Part shown: in pieces, positions 1-9,213 of the stretch
Numbering within the stretch: the stretch's first letter is position 1
How the letters are laid out: each line of letters opens with the position of its first letter
Source: Planctomycetota bacterium
GTDB taxonomy: Bacteria > Planctomycetota > Phycisphaerae > UBA1845
Assembly (NCBI GenBank): GCA_024275565.1
Contig: JAJRYY010000232.1
Span: forward strand, 1-33,809
DNA: 33,809 bases
Direction of reading: 5' to 3'
The notes under the pieces: generated by a model
Database searches by the model: none
Seen by the model: only the letters and a program-made list of their open reading frames with translations
Told to the model about the DNA's origin: nothing
Translations under genes and position numbers: made by a program

Positions 1-10
1 GGGTGTTTCC

Positions 11-3000
11 ATGCGATGTCGATCCATTGATTGCCTGTATGTCAGTGTCGCCCTGTGTTGGGGGCTGGTTGTTCCATTGCTTGCCAGTGTTCCGGAAATC
101 GAACCCAATGATTCGCTTGAGCTAGCCAATGATCTTGGACTGTCCGATGTCGGAATCGCGGGTGTTTCAGGAGCAGTTGAGTTCGAGGGTGGGCGGGATA
201 TATTTCTGTTCAGGGTCACGGATGAGGCGCCGCTTCCGATGTTGCTGATTGCTGGTGTTGACGCCGTGGACACGTTTGACCCGTATGTGCGTCTCTTCAA
301 TGCAGTGGGGAAGGAAATAGGTCGCGATGATGATGTGTCTGAGTCCAATCTGGACGCGCAGTTACAGACCTATATTCTCGCGCCGGGCCTTTATTATCTC
401 GGCGTCAGTCAGATGGAACATCGATCGTATAGTCCGTTGAACTCCGCAAGTGACCCTGATACGGGTAATATGCTTGCCTATGACCTGGTTGTTGTGACGT
501 CAGCGTTGCTCAGCCCCGTCGGACAGTTTGAACCAGATGACGACATTCCGACCATTGTTTCTGATGCACATTTCGAGGCGAGCGGGGTGTTCATTGGTGA
601 CGGGGTGTTTTTCGATGGCAGTGGGGTGAGCGACAGTGAGACAGCCATGCTGGATATCGATCGGTATCGCGTCACGGCGGAAGGGCCGGTGGGGCTGACG
701 GTCGAGGTAACGCCGACGTCGCTGGGCGTGCTGGACCCGATCCTGCAGGTGGTGACGAGTGAGGGCGCATTGAATGCGGTCGGTTCGTTGCGACAAGGCA
801 GCAAGACGCAGCGACTGGACATTGCGGTGTTTGAGGCTGGCGATGTTGATATTATCGTGAAGGGAACATTCTCTGCCCCCGACCTGCCGGGTGGAACCCT
901 CGGGCCATACGGAACGGTGGGATATTATGACATTGTGATCGACGTGACCCCGGCGACCGCAGGGGGAGGACTCCTGGAACCGAACGATTCGATCCTGGAG
1001 GCGACACCTGTTGATCTCGTGGCTGGCGACCCCGAACAAACACTGTTGGCTGTCGTGGGTGATGGAAGATACGCGTCCTTTCGGGGGGATGTTGATTTTT
1101 TTGAATTCGAGCAGGGTATCGGCGAAAAAGTCAGTTTCCGCGTGGCTCCAACCGAGGTGAGTACCCTTGATCCTGTGGTATACCTTTACGATTTTTACGG
1201 TCGGCGACTGAAGATGTGGACGGCGACGGGTGATGGCAGTGTCGAGGGTGCGTGGGTGCGTCGCTGTGCAGATGGGGTAGATGGGAACCTGCAAGATGGC
1301 GAGGAACCCGTCGAGCGGTATACCCTTGCGATCATGGGAGCTGGCGATCGTCCCAACATCGATCCACTGTCACCCAACCCTGACCAGTCTGCGATCGTGG
1401 CGAGTCAAGCGAACTGGGGTGTTGACGGTGGCCCGGGATCGACGGGAATGTATGAGCTGCGCATCGAATCTGATGCGACAGATACCTGCACGTTTGAACC
1501 GGATGACACGCTCGACGATGCTTCCGAACCTGTGGTTGTTGATGGCGGAGAATTTCTCTGCACGGGAGGTGAGCTGAATTCAACTGTATGCGCCAACATC
1601 GAGAGAGATGTGGATCTGTATCGCGTGCGGGTTTTGAATTCTCCGGTTCGATTCGAGGCAGCCGTGACATCGTGCCTGCATGATCGGACCATGCGTATCT
1701 TCGACGCTACGGGCGCGGAGATCACCGAACAATTCGCCAGGCATGTCGGCCCGAGGCTTCAAACTTTATACATGGGCGAATTCACGGAGGCTGGCGATTA
1801 TTTCTTCGGCATTTCCATCGAGGATAATACGAATTACAACCCGATGGTGTCGTGCAGTGGCAGCGGGAGTGAGAATGTCTACAGTGAAAGACCTGGGTAT
1901 GAAGTGGAACTGAGGCTGATCCGCGAGCCCGATGCGAGCGACGCTTCCATCGATACTCCGTTCAGCTCAGGTCAGCCTGATCGACTGTTCGCCCTGGATA
2001 TGACGGTCGACGATGTTGTCATCGAGATCGATTCTGTCACGGGGGCGGAGATCAACGCGTTTCTATTGCCAGAAGCCCCACTGGGCGGTGGGCATGGGAT
2101 GGCGCTTGCACATGATGTGCTGTACATCCTCGGCGCGGACCGTAACTATCCATCGATGTACAGGATCAATCCCGACACGGGTGACGTCATCGAGCGGCGG
2201 AATACATGGTTCGGATCGGGACATTATGGCGGGCTGGCGATCCACGGGGCTGACCTGCTCTTTGGCGATCTTGTCGAAAACGCCATATATCGCGTTCCGA
2301 TGGACGGTGTAGGGCCGGTACGACGGGTAGATAACCTGCGCGACCGGGGCGTCAGGCTGCTGGGACCGATGGTCGCTCGAAACAAAACCAGTCGAATCCT
2401 GGTGGTTGACGCATCGGATCCGTCGCTGCTTCACGAGATCGACGGATTCACCGGGAGGCGGTTCGATACGATGTCCCTGTCCTCCCCCTGTCAATGCACT
2501 GCTGACCTCGATGGAGACGGCGATGTCGATGATGACGATCGTGCGTTATTCGATGCCTGCGATGAGATCACCTTTGTATCATTCGGGTGTGAACCGTCCG
2601 ACTTCAATTGCGATGGCGATATCAACGGTGAGGATGTTGCCATCATCGAATGCCAGCATGCTGGTCCGGGAAATCCACCTGAGGAAGAATGCTGTCTGGG
2701 AGGACTTGATCCCATCAGACGGCGCGCAACGAGCCTGGCTGCTGTGGGCTTCAACCGGTTGCTGGCGGGCGACTGGACGGAGTCCATCCTTCAAACGTTC
2801 GATATGCAGGGCGGATTCTTGAATGAAGTGATACTGGAGACGCCACTGCGAGGTCTGAGCGGCGGATCGCCACTGGCTGTCTTCGCCGATGCCGATTTTG
2901 ACGGCGATATCGATCTCCACGACTGGGCGCGTTTGCAATCCTGCTTTGGGGTTTCCGTGGGAGTGGATGATCCGGACGGTTGTCTCATCTTCGATCTGAA

Positions 3001-3070
3001 TGCCGACGGAACGATAGATCTCGCCGATTTCGGTGGATTCGATCAGGCCATCGCTGGAGCAACCCCATGA
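11..3070 (+). CDS. Secreted PPC-repeat protein with dockerin-like calcium loops
   Basis: Predicted exported 1019-aa protein. The N-terminus has a hydrophobic signal-peptide-like stretch (about residues 8-26, ending PLLAS). At least four PPC-like units follow, each opening with an E(P)ND/EPDD motif (about residues 29, 172, 322 and 495) and carrying a DIFLF/DIDRY/DVDFF/DVDLY strand. From about residue 655 the sequence resembles a propeller-like repeat region. It contains two dockerin-like EF-hand pairs rich in DxDxDGD: one near residues 830-875 and one at the C-terminus (about 958-1015). This layout is typical of planctomycete surface proteins. No catalytic domain is recognised, so the role is probably adhesion or matrix. 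There is no PEP-CTERM tail. No clear ribosome site precedes the ATG and the frame stays open to the window edge, so the true start may lie upstream. The stop overlaps the next start as ATGA, suggesting translational coupling to the prepilin gene. Confidence 0.8.
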   Translation: MRCRSIDCLYVSVALCWGLVVPLLASVPEIEPNDSLELANDLGLSDVGIAGVSGAVEFEGGRDIFLFRVTDEAPLPMLLIAGVDAVDTFDPYVRLFNAVGKEIGRDDDVSESNLDAQLQTYILAPGLYYLGVSQMEHRSYSPLNSASDPDTGNMLAYDLVVVTSALLSPVGQFEPDDDIPTIVSDAHFEASGVFIGDGVFFDGSGVSDSETAMLDIDRYRVTAEGPVGLTVEVTPTSLGVLDPILQVVTSEGALNAVGSLRQGSKTQRLDIAVFEAGDVDIIVKGTFSAPDLPGGTLGPYGTVGYYDIVIDVTPATAGGGLLEPNDSILEATPVDLVAGDPEQTLLAVVGDGRYASFRGDVDFFEFEQGIGEKVSFRVAPTEVSTLDPVVYLYDFYGRRLKMWTATGDGSVEGAWVRRCADGVDGNLQDGEEPVERYTLAIMGAGDRPNIDPLSPNPDQSAIVASQANWGVDGGPGSTGMYELRIESDATDTCTFEPDDTLDDASEPVVVDGGEFLCTGGELNSTVCANIERDVDLYRVRVLNSPVRFEAAVTSCLHDRTMRIFDATGAEITEQFARHVGPRLQTLYMGEFTEAGDYFFGISIEDNTNYNPMVSCSGSGSENVYSERPGYEVELRLIREPDASDASIDTPFSSGQPDRLFALDMTVDDVVIEIDSVTGAEINAFLLPEAPLGGGHGMALAHDVLYILGADRNYPSMYRINPDTGDVIERRNTWFGSGHYGGLAIHGADLLFGDLVENAIYRVPMDGVGPVRRVDNLRDRGVRLLGPMVARNKTSRILVVDASDPSLLHEIDGFTGRRFDTMSLSSPCQCTADLDGDGDVDDDDRALFDACDEITFVSFGCEPSDFNCDGDINGEDVAIIECQHAGPGNPPEEECCLGGLDPIRRRATSLAAVGFNRLLAGDWTESILQTFDMQGGFLNEVILETPLRGLSGGSPLAVFADADFDGDIDLHDWARLQSCFGVSVGVDDPDGCLIFDLNADGTIDLADFGGFDQAIAGATP

Positions 3071-4110
3071 GAGAGTTCTCGAACCCAAAGGGAGTATTGC
3101 GGCTGCGACAGCGCGCGATGACTCTGACCGAAACCGCCACTTCGACAGCCTGCGTCGCAATCTTGCTCGCGGTCATAGCGACCTCAGCAGCAGAGTTCCG
3201 CCGCGAAGCAAAGGAAATCCGCTGCCTCTCAAACCTCGGACGCATCGCAGCAGCAAGCATGGCCTACGCACAAACCGACCCCGGAGAGCTTGCCGTCCCC
3301 ATCCATGCTACGATCGATTCAACCACTTTGTATATGCTTCAGCGAGGATATGGCGGCAAAAGCGGAATCGGCGAACCCTTCGCCGGCGGAGACCCGCTCT
3401 CCTCGAAGCATGGTACGCTCGAAGGCATGGGACCAGCCACCAGACCACTCAACCAGGTACTCTACAAGAATCCATTCCCGGAACACGCCAAAAACCCCGG
3501 CACATTCGGGCAGAACTGGCTCGACGATACCAATCTCGACCTCGACGTCTACCGCTGTCCGGGGGATATAGGATATACGGGACGCAACTATCTCCCCTTT
3601 AGAGATAGCGGTTTGTCCGCATACGACCATTACGGTACGAGCTATATTCCCTTGTTCAGCTTTGTTTTCATTGGCGGTAATCCCTTGAGATCAATCTCGT
3701 CCTTCGCACGCCCGATCTCCCGCATTCCCGTACCTTCCGAAACGCTCCTGTACATGGAGACCAACGGTCAATTTGCACCGTCCATCAACTATGCAACCGA
3801 GGGATGCTATTCCGTCTCTCCACCACCTCCAGCGGATACGGTGATCGAAGGTTGGCATGGTCGGGCATGGACATTCTCCTCAACCTTTGCCGACGGACAC
3901 GTCCGCCCCGTTCGCATGGAGGGCCACATCAGCCCGTCACCATTTCTCGGACGCTACCCGAATTGCAGTGATGATGACCTTGACTACTGCCACTGGTATT
4001 GGCGATGCGTGATCTATCGCGGACCAGACTGGCGTCTCGATACGCTTCCAGCGCCACCGGTGCAGACCAATATCAATTGGAATGGTTCGTCAGGCATACC
4101 GATCGGATAG
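3067..4110 (+). CDS. Type IV prepilin-like protein, DUF1559-type (copy 1)
   Basis: About 347 aa, starting at the ATG that overlaps the previous stop. A short basic leader (ending RLRQRA) is followed by MTLTE and a hydrophobic helix (ACVAILLAVIA). This is the class III prepilin signal, with Glu at +5 of the presumed mature protein. Just after it, RCLSNLGRIAAASMAYAQ matches the conserved region after the helix in planctomycete DUF1559 proteins. A WHGRAW...FADGH segment near the C-terminus corresponds to the family's H-X9-DG tail, here with 11 residues between His and Asp-Gly. The protein would be processed by a prepilin peptidase, which is not in this window, and displayed as a pseudopilin or surface protein. 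It is a close paralogue of the gene immediately downstream. Its substrate or partner is unknown; the flanking PPC proteins are the obvious candidates. Confidence 0.8.
   Translation: MREFSNPKGVLRLRQRAMTLTETATSTACVAILLAVIATSAAEFRREAKEIRCLSNLGRIAAASMAYAQTDPGELAVPIHATIDSTTLYMLQRGYGGKSGIGEPFAGGDPLSSKHGTLEGMGPATRPLNQVLYKNPFPEHAKNPGTFGQNWLDDTNLDLDVYRCPGDIGYTGRNYLPFRDSGLSAYDHYGTSYIPLFSFVFIGGNPLRSISSFARPISRIPVPSETLLYMETNGQFAPSINYATEGCYSVSPPPPADTVIEGWHGRAWTFSSTFADGHVRPVRMEGHISPSPFLGRYPNCSDDDLDYCHWYWRCVIYRGPDWRLDTLPAPPVQTNINWNGSSGIPIG
3865..3944 (+). repeat. 80-bp perfect direct repeat, copy 1 (copy 2 at 4947-5026)
   Basis: Bases 3865-3944 are identical to 4947-5026 by direct reading. The block begins at GCATGGACATTC and ends at CCGTCACCATT. 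It codes for the conserved C-terminal part (AWTFSSTFADGHVRPV and beyond) of both prepilin-like proteins. The two genes differ at many synonymous and non-synonymous sites outside it, so the identical block suggests recent gene conversion or strong local constraint. Confidence 0.85.
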
Positions 4111-4117
4111 CCATGAT

Positions 4118-4124
4118 AAAGGAG
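4118..4124 (+). promoter_or_regulatory. Ribosome binding site of second prepilin gene
   Basis: AAAGGAG lies six bases before the ATG at 4131. This decides the start in favour of 4131 over the in-frame ATG at 4113 and earlier in-frame starts. Confidence 0.7.
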
Positions 4125-4130
4125 TGCGAA

Positions 4131-5189
4131 ATGAGTAAATCGAATTTGAATCTCCTCCTGAGCGACGCTGGCAGTACGACCCGCCGCCAGGCCATGACGA
4201 TCGTCGAGGTCTCCACAAGCACTGCCTGCATCGCAATCTTGCTCGCGGTCATGGCCATCTCAGCAACAGAGGTGCGACGAGAAGCCAAGGAACTCCGCTG
4301 CCTCTCAAACCTCGGACGCATCGCAGCAGCAAGCCTGACCTACGCACAATCAGATCCCGGCGAAATCGCAGTCCCCATCCATGGCAGGGTCGATTCAGTA
4401 AATATACTCCCAAGGTTGCGCCGTGGGTATGGAGGCAAAAGCGGAATCGGCGAACCACTCGCTGGCGGCGACCCTCTCTCCTCGAAGTATGGAACCCTCG
4501 AAGGCATGGGACCAGCCACCAGACCGCTCAACCGTGTCCTCTACAAGCATCCATTCCCGGAACACGCCAAAAACCCTGGCACATTCGGGCAGAACTGGCT
4601 CGACGACACAAATCTCGATCTCGACGTATACCGCTGCCCGGGGGATACGGGATATACGGGGTACAATTACCTCCCGCTTCGGGATAGCGGCTTGTCTGCA
4701 TACGACCATTACGGGACGAGCTATGTACCCATCACGAGTTTTGTGATCACCGGTCCTGGTTCTCCGCTAAGATCCAACTCGGCATTTGCTCGCCCCATAT
4801 CTCGCGTCCCGGTACCCTCCGAAACAATCCTCTACATGGAGACCAACGGCCAATTTGGATGGCGCATCAATTATGCAACTGAGGGCTGTACATCCAGTGT
4901 CTCACCTCCACCGGGGGGGACGGTAATCGAAGGCTGGCATGGTCGAGCATGGACATTCTCCTCAACCTTTGCCGACGGACACGTCCGCCCCGTTCGCATG
5001 GAGGGCCACATCAGCCCGTCACCATTCCTCGGGCGCTACCCGGATTGCACTGACAGCATCAACAACTGCCACCAGTTTTGGCGATGCGTGATCTTCCGTG
5101 GTCCAGGCTGGCGTCTCGATACGCTCCCAGCGCCACCGGTGAACATCGGTATCACTTGGAATGGCTCGGTATACATACCGTTTGGATAG
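4131..5189 (+). CDS. Type IV prepilin-like protein, DUF1559-type (copy 2)
   Basis: About 352 aa, with a good ribosome site. The leader ends TTRRQA, followed by MTIVE and a hydrophobic helix (ACIAILLAVMA), a prepilin signal with Glu at +5. Downstream are RCLSNLGRIAAAS and the C-terminal WHGRAW...FADGH motif. It is strongly similar to the preceding protein throughout, including EGMGPATRPLN, NPGTFGQNWLDDTNLDLD and GHVRPVRMEGHISPSPFL. Differences concentrate in the leader, a loop near residues 85-95, the segment around TSFVITGPGS and the last 40 residues. It lies 20 bp from the first copy's stop and 21 bp before the next PPC gene, so all four genes probably form one operon. The function is inferred from the family; the true role could be a minor pseudopilin or a scaffold protein. 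Confidence 0.8.
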   Translation: MSKSNLNLLLSDAGSTTRRQAMTIVEVSTSTACIAILLAVMAISATEVRREAKELRCLSNLGRIAAASLTYAQSDPGEIAVPIHGRVDSVNILPRLRRGYGGKSGIGEPLAGGDPLSSKYGTLEGMGPATRPLNRVLYKHPFPEHAKNPGTFGQNWLDDTNLDLDVYRCPGDTGYTGYNYLPLRDSGLSAYDHYGTSYVPITSFVITGPGSPLRSNSAFARPISRVPVPSETILYMETNGQFGWRINYATEGCTSSVSPPPGGTVIEGWHGRAWTFSSTFADGHVRPVRMEGHISPSPFLGRYPDCTDSINNCHQFWRCVIFRGPGWRLDTLPAPPVNIGITWNGSVYIPFG

Positions 5190-5210
5190 CGAAAAAAGGA
5201 GACGCCAATC

Positions 5211-8200
5211 ATGTACAAGAACATACGCAGTGACAGGAATGCGGTTCGCATCGCGATCCTCGCAAATCTCATGCTCGTCACGATCACATACGCCGACGCA
5301 GTGACGAGCTATCCGCATATCGATTCCCAACTGCTCCAGGCCGACCCCAATGCTCAGAAGTTGTATTCCAACCTGGACGCCTGCCCCAACGGTGTAAAAG
5401 CGATCGCCGTCGGCGGGCGAACTACCATCAATGGTCCATCGCTTCAGGTGTTGGACTGGTTCCAAACCACAGGTGGACAGCTTTCAGCCGTTGAATTCTA
5501 CGCCGTGAACGGTTCACCCGGCGCAATCCCGACACATCTTAGCACACGCTATCATTCGGGCGCCAACGCGACGAATCTCGGGACGGAGATATTTGGTACA
5601 TTATTCCGAACGCATGCACAATCTTTCGGAGCTCCTCCACTAAGCATGTTACCAGTGCATGTCGATGCCGAGACCGGCGAGGCGCGGCTCATGAAAATTC
5701 GCATCGACTACGAGACAAAGCGTTACACCATTGTCGATGCAGAAACAGGCGAGTACCTCATCGACACAAATGGTGAGGGTCAGGACATCGGTACACGCCC
5801 TATTCCCATCCTACCGCCCGGTCCGGTCGGAATCCGCATACGATTCGCATCACAGTTCAACATCTGCGGCGGTGGAAATCCAACGGCTGGGATAGTTCTG
5901 GCAGGCGGTGGAACCGGAAACGAAGATGGCCTCCACATCGTCAACGCCGACGATTCCAACTGCGCACAGGAACTTGACGAGCTTTGCGACCTGCCCGGCT
6001 GGGATCCCTCCGACGGTTTCGGTAACGGCGAACCCTGCCCAGGCCGATCCGTCTGCTGGCAGCAGCGACCCCATTACGGACTGGCTCTGACCCTCTACGG
6101 TTCTCCCAGCAACGAAGACCCCGACGGCAACAATGAAATCGCAACGTCCGACGAAATCGTCGCCCCCGCACCCGATTCCGGAAACCGCGTCACCATCGCT
6201 GGATATCTCGGCGACAACGATCGACCATCGGGTTTTGGCCCACTCGCCCCCGCATTTGACGAAGATGCCGACGGAGATATCGACCTGCTCGATTTCGGAG
6301 TTTTTCAGAGTTGCTTCAACGACGATCTACAACCAGGTTGCTTCCGTCATGATGCAAACTTCGATGGTCTTGTGGATATCGTCGACTTCGGTGGCGAGAT
6401 CGACGCGGAACCCAACTTCTTCGATTGTGCAACGGGTGACATTTCCGCCCCCAACTTCACCGCCCCAGGTGTCGAATGTCAGACGGCTGTCCTGTCGGAC
6501 CCAGACATTCTGAAGGACGTGGACATCTATCGCATCACGAACCTCACGCAGGGCAACGTCCTCTCCATACTCGTTCAAGCCCAAAAGACCGCCACCGGGC
6601 AATCCCTCTGGAACCCCTATCTCCACATCTACACCAACAAAGGATTCCTCAACATACCGCTCGCCTTCTCCGATGATTTCCTGCCCGGAAGCTCCGACGC
6701 GTTCACAACCATCGAGATCCCGGATTCCACCACTGAAATCTTCGCCATCGTCAGCAACAGGGATCAGGCGATCTTCGGATTCGACCTGCAAACCCCCACA
6801 ACCATTCCCCCGATCTCCTCATTTGACGAGGGTGGCGACTACACCCTCACCATCGCTACGACTGATCCGCAATCTGTCCAGGACGATGAGAGCGGCGGAC
6901 CGCTCGACTGCTACCTCACCAAGCACGAACCCGACGACACCCTCGACGACGCCGACGCCCGAGGCGCTGCCCCATCATTCAACATCCGCGGCGCCATCGG
7001 CGATGGTGCATTCGCACCCATCGGGCAGGACGTCGATATCTACCGAATCGACCTTACAGGTGACCTCGCCATTGCAAAAAGTCTCACTGCAAGAATTGCA
7101 GTGTCAGCCTCGGGCTATCAGGCCGTCATCGACCTTGCATTGGCACTTTACGACAGCAACGGAATTCTCATCGCCTGCGCAGACCAGTCATCGACCTTCC
7201 CAAAAACCGAGGACACACGATCCCTCCCCCAGCTCGCAGCCAACGTGTCTGGCGAAGGTCCGGACGGGGATGGGGTATATTACTTAGCCGTCTTCGGAAC
7301 CAATCGAACCCTGTTCGTTTTCGACCCGCAGCATGAGCACTACCATCCGGTATCGCCAGCCACGCCGCCGACGATTCTGAGCTTCCCCCACGATAGCGGC
7401 CTGACCGGCACCGAGACGTCCGATAATCGGCCCCTGGTCGGAGGGCGCGCCAATATCCCCATGAATCGCCTCCAAGGCCGCACTCCCCCCAGCGATGGTC
7501 CGCCCGCCAGCTCCACCATCCAGTGCTACCGCCTCATCATCTCCCCGCAGATGACATCGATCCCGTCAGTGGGGATGAGCGACGAATCCGAACTCGTCAC
7601 TCCCGATGGCAACGACGCCATACCGCTCGCAACCCCCCTCACGACCCCATCCGACCGCCCGGCAACAGCCTCTGTCATTCAGGGGGTTTTAGGGAATGGA
7701 CCCTACGGCGGGTGGCAGGGTGATGTCGATTTCTACGAAATCGACGCTCAGCCCGGACAACTTCTTACAGCGTTCATCGCCGATAACGAGCAGCCGCCCG
7801 CGACCGAACACGGAATCCGCTCATACATGGCTGTCTATGATGGGGAGGGTCGAATCCTGGAAACTCAGGCATATTCCCTAGAAGCACCATACGATCACCC
7901 CGGACTGGTGGACGATGGGATTGCGAACGAGTTGGCAGCAAATATTGCAGTGTCACTTCCAGAGTCGCTCGACGGACCCGTCTACCTCATGGTCGGCATC
8001 GACGCGGGTAATCTCGAAGCCGGGGAAAACACCCCGTATGACCCCAATCGTCCTGGAACGACGCTCGTGCGGCGATTTGGGGCGGATATCTGGGCGCCCC
8101 GTACCTACAACCTAGCTGTCAGTCTGATCGACCCTGTTCTGCCGTCGCCAGACCCCCCTCGCCTTTTCGTCGTTCCCATCCACGGCGTCGATGACGACCA

Positions 8201-9041
8201 TACGGTCACCTGGCTGGAGGATCTCGAGCAAAGTACCTCTGAGCGTTTTCCACCGATCATGGAAATTGACCCCGTGACTGGCGACACGATTCGTGTTCTG
8301 CCTGGGTATCCATTTCTGTTTACAACGCGTGGCTGGTCTGTCACCCTTGATGGTTTCGACCAATTTACCCCCTCGTCTAACCCTTCCATCGCATACGACG
8401 GTCAGACGCTGTTTGTAACAACCGAGCAATGTATGGCCAACTGTTTAGAACTAACCCACCCACTATTTGCCATCAATCCCGACGTTCCTCGCAGCGACCC
8501 CGGCTATCTTCAGGTGGTCTCAAATGATATTGATGGATTTGAGAGCAATGCCACTGTCCGGGGTATGACAGAAATCGACGGTTACCTGTACGCCCTTGAT
8601 GATACGAACGAGACGCTCCGCTACTGGGACAAGACGCTGCCACCATTTGAGACCAATGGCGGGACACTTTCAATCGTACCGGCTGAAGGTTTCTTCAACG
8701 ATGTGTATGGTGATATCGGTTCCAGCAACGGGTCGATTTATGTTGCCTGCTCGCTGGATGGAATACCTGCGGGGATCTGCGTTTTCACTCCGGACCCAGG
8801 GGGTATTTTGGATGGTGAAACAGGGGCGCTCGAATTCACGGGTCTTTTATATGACCCAGTCAGCAATCCGATGCTGATCCCCGGTCCGCGACTGTCCGGG
8901 CTGGACTTCTCCCAGCTCAACCGCATGGTGGGCGCTGATGCCAATGGCTCGCTCCTGTATCATTGGAATCTCGATGACGACACGGTTTCCGCGTCCAGGC
9001 TGCCGCGCGGATACACCATCAAAACGCTGACAGCGCGATAG
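5211..9041 (+). CDS. Large secreted PPC/dockerin-like repeat protein
   Basis: Predicted 1276-aa exoprotein. AAGGAG lies nine bases before the ATG, supporting this start. An N-terminal signal peptide is likely (AILANLMLVTITYADA, about residues 14-29). The N-terminal third (about 30-330) is an unassigned beta-rich region ending in a Cys-containing segment. A dockerin-like calcium-loop pair follows at about 350-395 (DEDADGDIDLLDF and HDANFDGLVDIVDF). Three PPC-like units are marked by DVDIYRI near residues 435 and 605 and DVDFYEI near 836. The last 280 residues resemble a propeller-like region (FATNPSI/LYALDDTN-type strands) related to that in the first gene of the window. There is no PEP-CTERM tail and no recognised enzyme domain. 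As the last gene of the PPC/prepilin cassette it is probably displayed at the cell surface or assembled with the prepilin-like proteins (inference). Confidence 0.8.
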   Translation: MYKNIRSDRNAVRIAILANLMLVTITYADAVTSYPHIDSQLLQADPNAQKLYSNLDACPNGVKAIAVGGRTTINGPSLQVLDWFQTTGGQLSAVEFYAVNGSPGAIPTHLSTRYHSGANATNLGTEIFGTLFRTHAQSFGAPPLSMLPVHVDAETGEARLMKIRIDYETKRYTIVDAETGEYLIDTNGEGQDIGTRPIPILPPGPVGIRIRFASQFNICGGGNPTAGIVLAGGGTGNEDGLHIVNADDSNCAQELDELCDLPGWDPSDGFGNGEPCPGRSVCWQQRPHYGLALTLYGSPSNEDPDGNNEIATSDEIVAPAPDSGNRVTIAGYLGDNDRPSGFGPLAPAFDEDADGDIDLLDFGVFQSCFNDDLQPGCFRHDANFDGLVDIVDFGGEIDAEPNFFDCATGDISAPNFTAPGVECQTAVLSDPDILKDVDIYRITNLTQGNVLSILVQAQKTATGQSLWNPYLHIYTNKGFLNIPLAFSDDFLPGSSDAFTTIEIPDSTTEIFAIVSNRDQAIFGFDLQTPTTIPPISSFDEGGDYTLTIATTDPQSVQDDESGGPLDCYLTKHEPDDTLDDADARGAAPSFNIRGAIGDGAFAPIGQDVDIYRIDLTGDLAIAKSLTARIAVSASGYQAVIDLALALYDSNGILIACADQSSTFPKTEDTRSLPQLAANVSGEGPDGDGVYYLAVFGTNRTLFVFDPQHEHYHPVSPATPPTILSFPHDSGLTGTETSDNRPLVGGRANIPMNRLQGRTPPSDGPPASSTIQCYRLIISPQMTSIPSVGMSDESELVTPDGNDAIPLATPLTTPSDRPATASVIQGVLGNGPYGGWQGDVDFYEIDAQPGQLLTAFIADNEQPPATEHGIRSYMAVYDGEGRILETQAYSLEAPYDHPGLVDDGIANELAANIAVSLPESLDGPVYLMVGIDAGNLEAGENTPYDPNRPGTTLVRRFGADIWAPRTYNLAVSLIDPVLPSPDPPRLFVVPIHGVDDDHTVTWLEDLEQSTSERFPPIMEIDPVTGDTIRVLPGYPFLFTTRGWSVTLDGFDQFTPSSNPSIAYDGQTLFVTTEQCMANCLELTHPLFAINPDVPRSDPGYLQVVSNDIDGFESNATVRGMTEIDGYLYALDDTNETLRYWDKTLPPFETNGGTLSIVPAEGFFNDVYGDIGSSNGSIYVACSLDGIPAGICVFTPDPGGILDGETGALEFTGLLYDPVSNPMLIPGPRLSGLDFSQLNRMVGADANGSLLYHWNLDDDTVSASRLPRGYTIKTLTAR

Positions 9042-9198
9042 CCTTCAGGTTTGGGCTGGGCATGTTGTAGGCTGCCTGTATTGCGTGTCATTGCGACGCC
9101 CCGGTTGTTGTTCGTGTGGCGTGCTTCCTCTTTCCTCACCGGTCCGAATCGGTTAGCGTCCCGGGTGTAAGGATTGATATCAGGGAGTGACGTTTATT

Positions 9199-9203
9199 AA
9201 GGA
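9199..9203 (+). promoter_or_regulatory. Ribosome binding site of pyrE
   Basis: AAGGA lies ten bases before the ATG at 9214. leuS has the same AAGGA at the same spacing. It favours 9214 over the in-frame GTG at 9187. Confidence 0.55.
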
Positions 9204-9213
9204 CCGGCCGACC

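Noticed and set aside
9042-9213. tRNA or riboswitch in the gap before pyrE
   Set aside because: No cloverleaf, conserved aptamer pattern or terminator could be read in the 172 bases.
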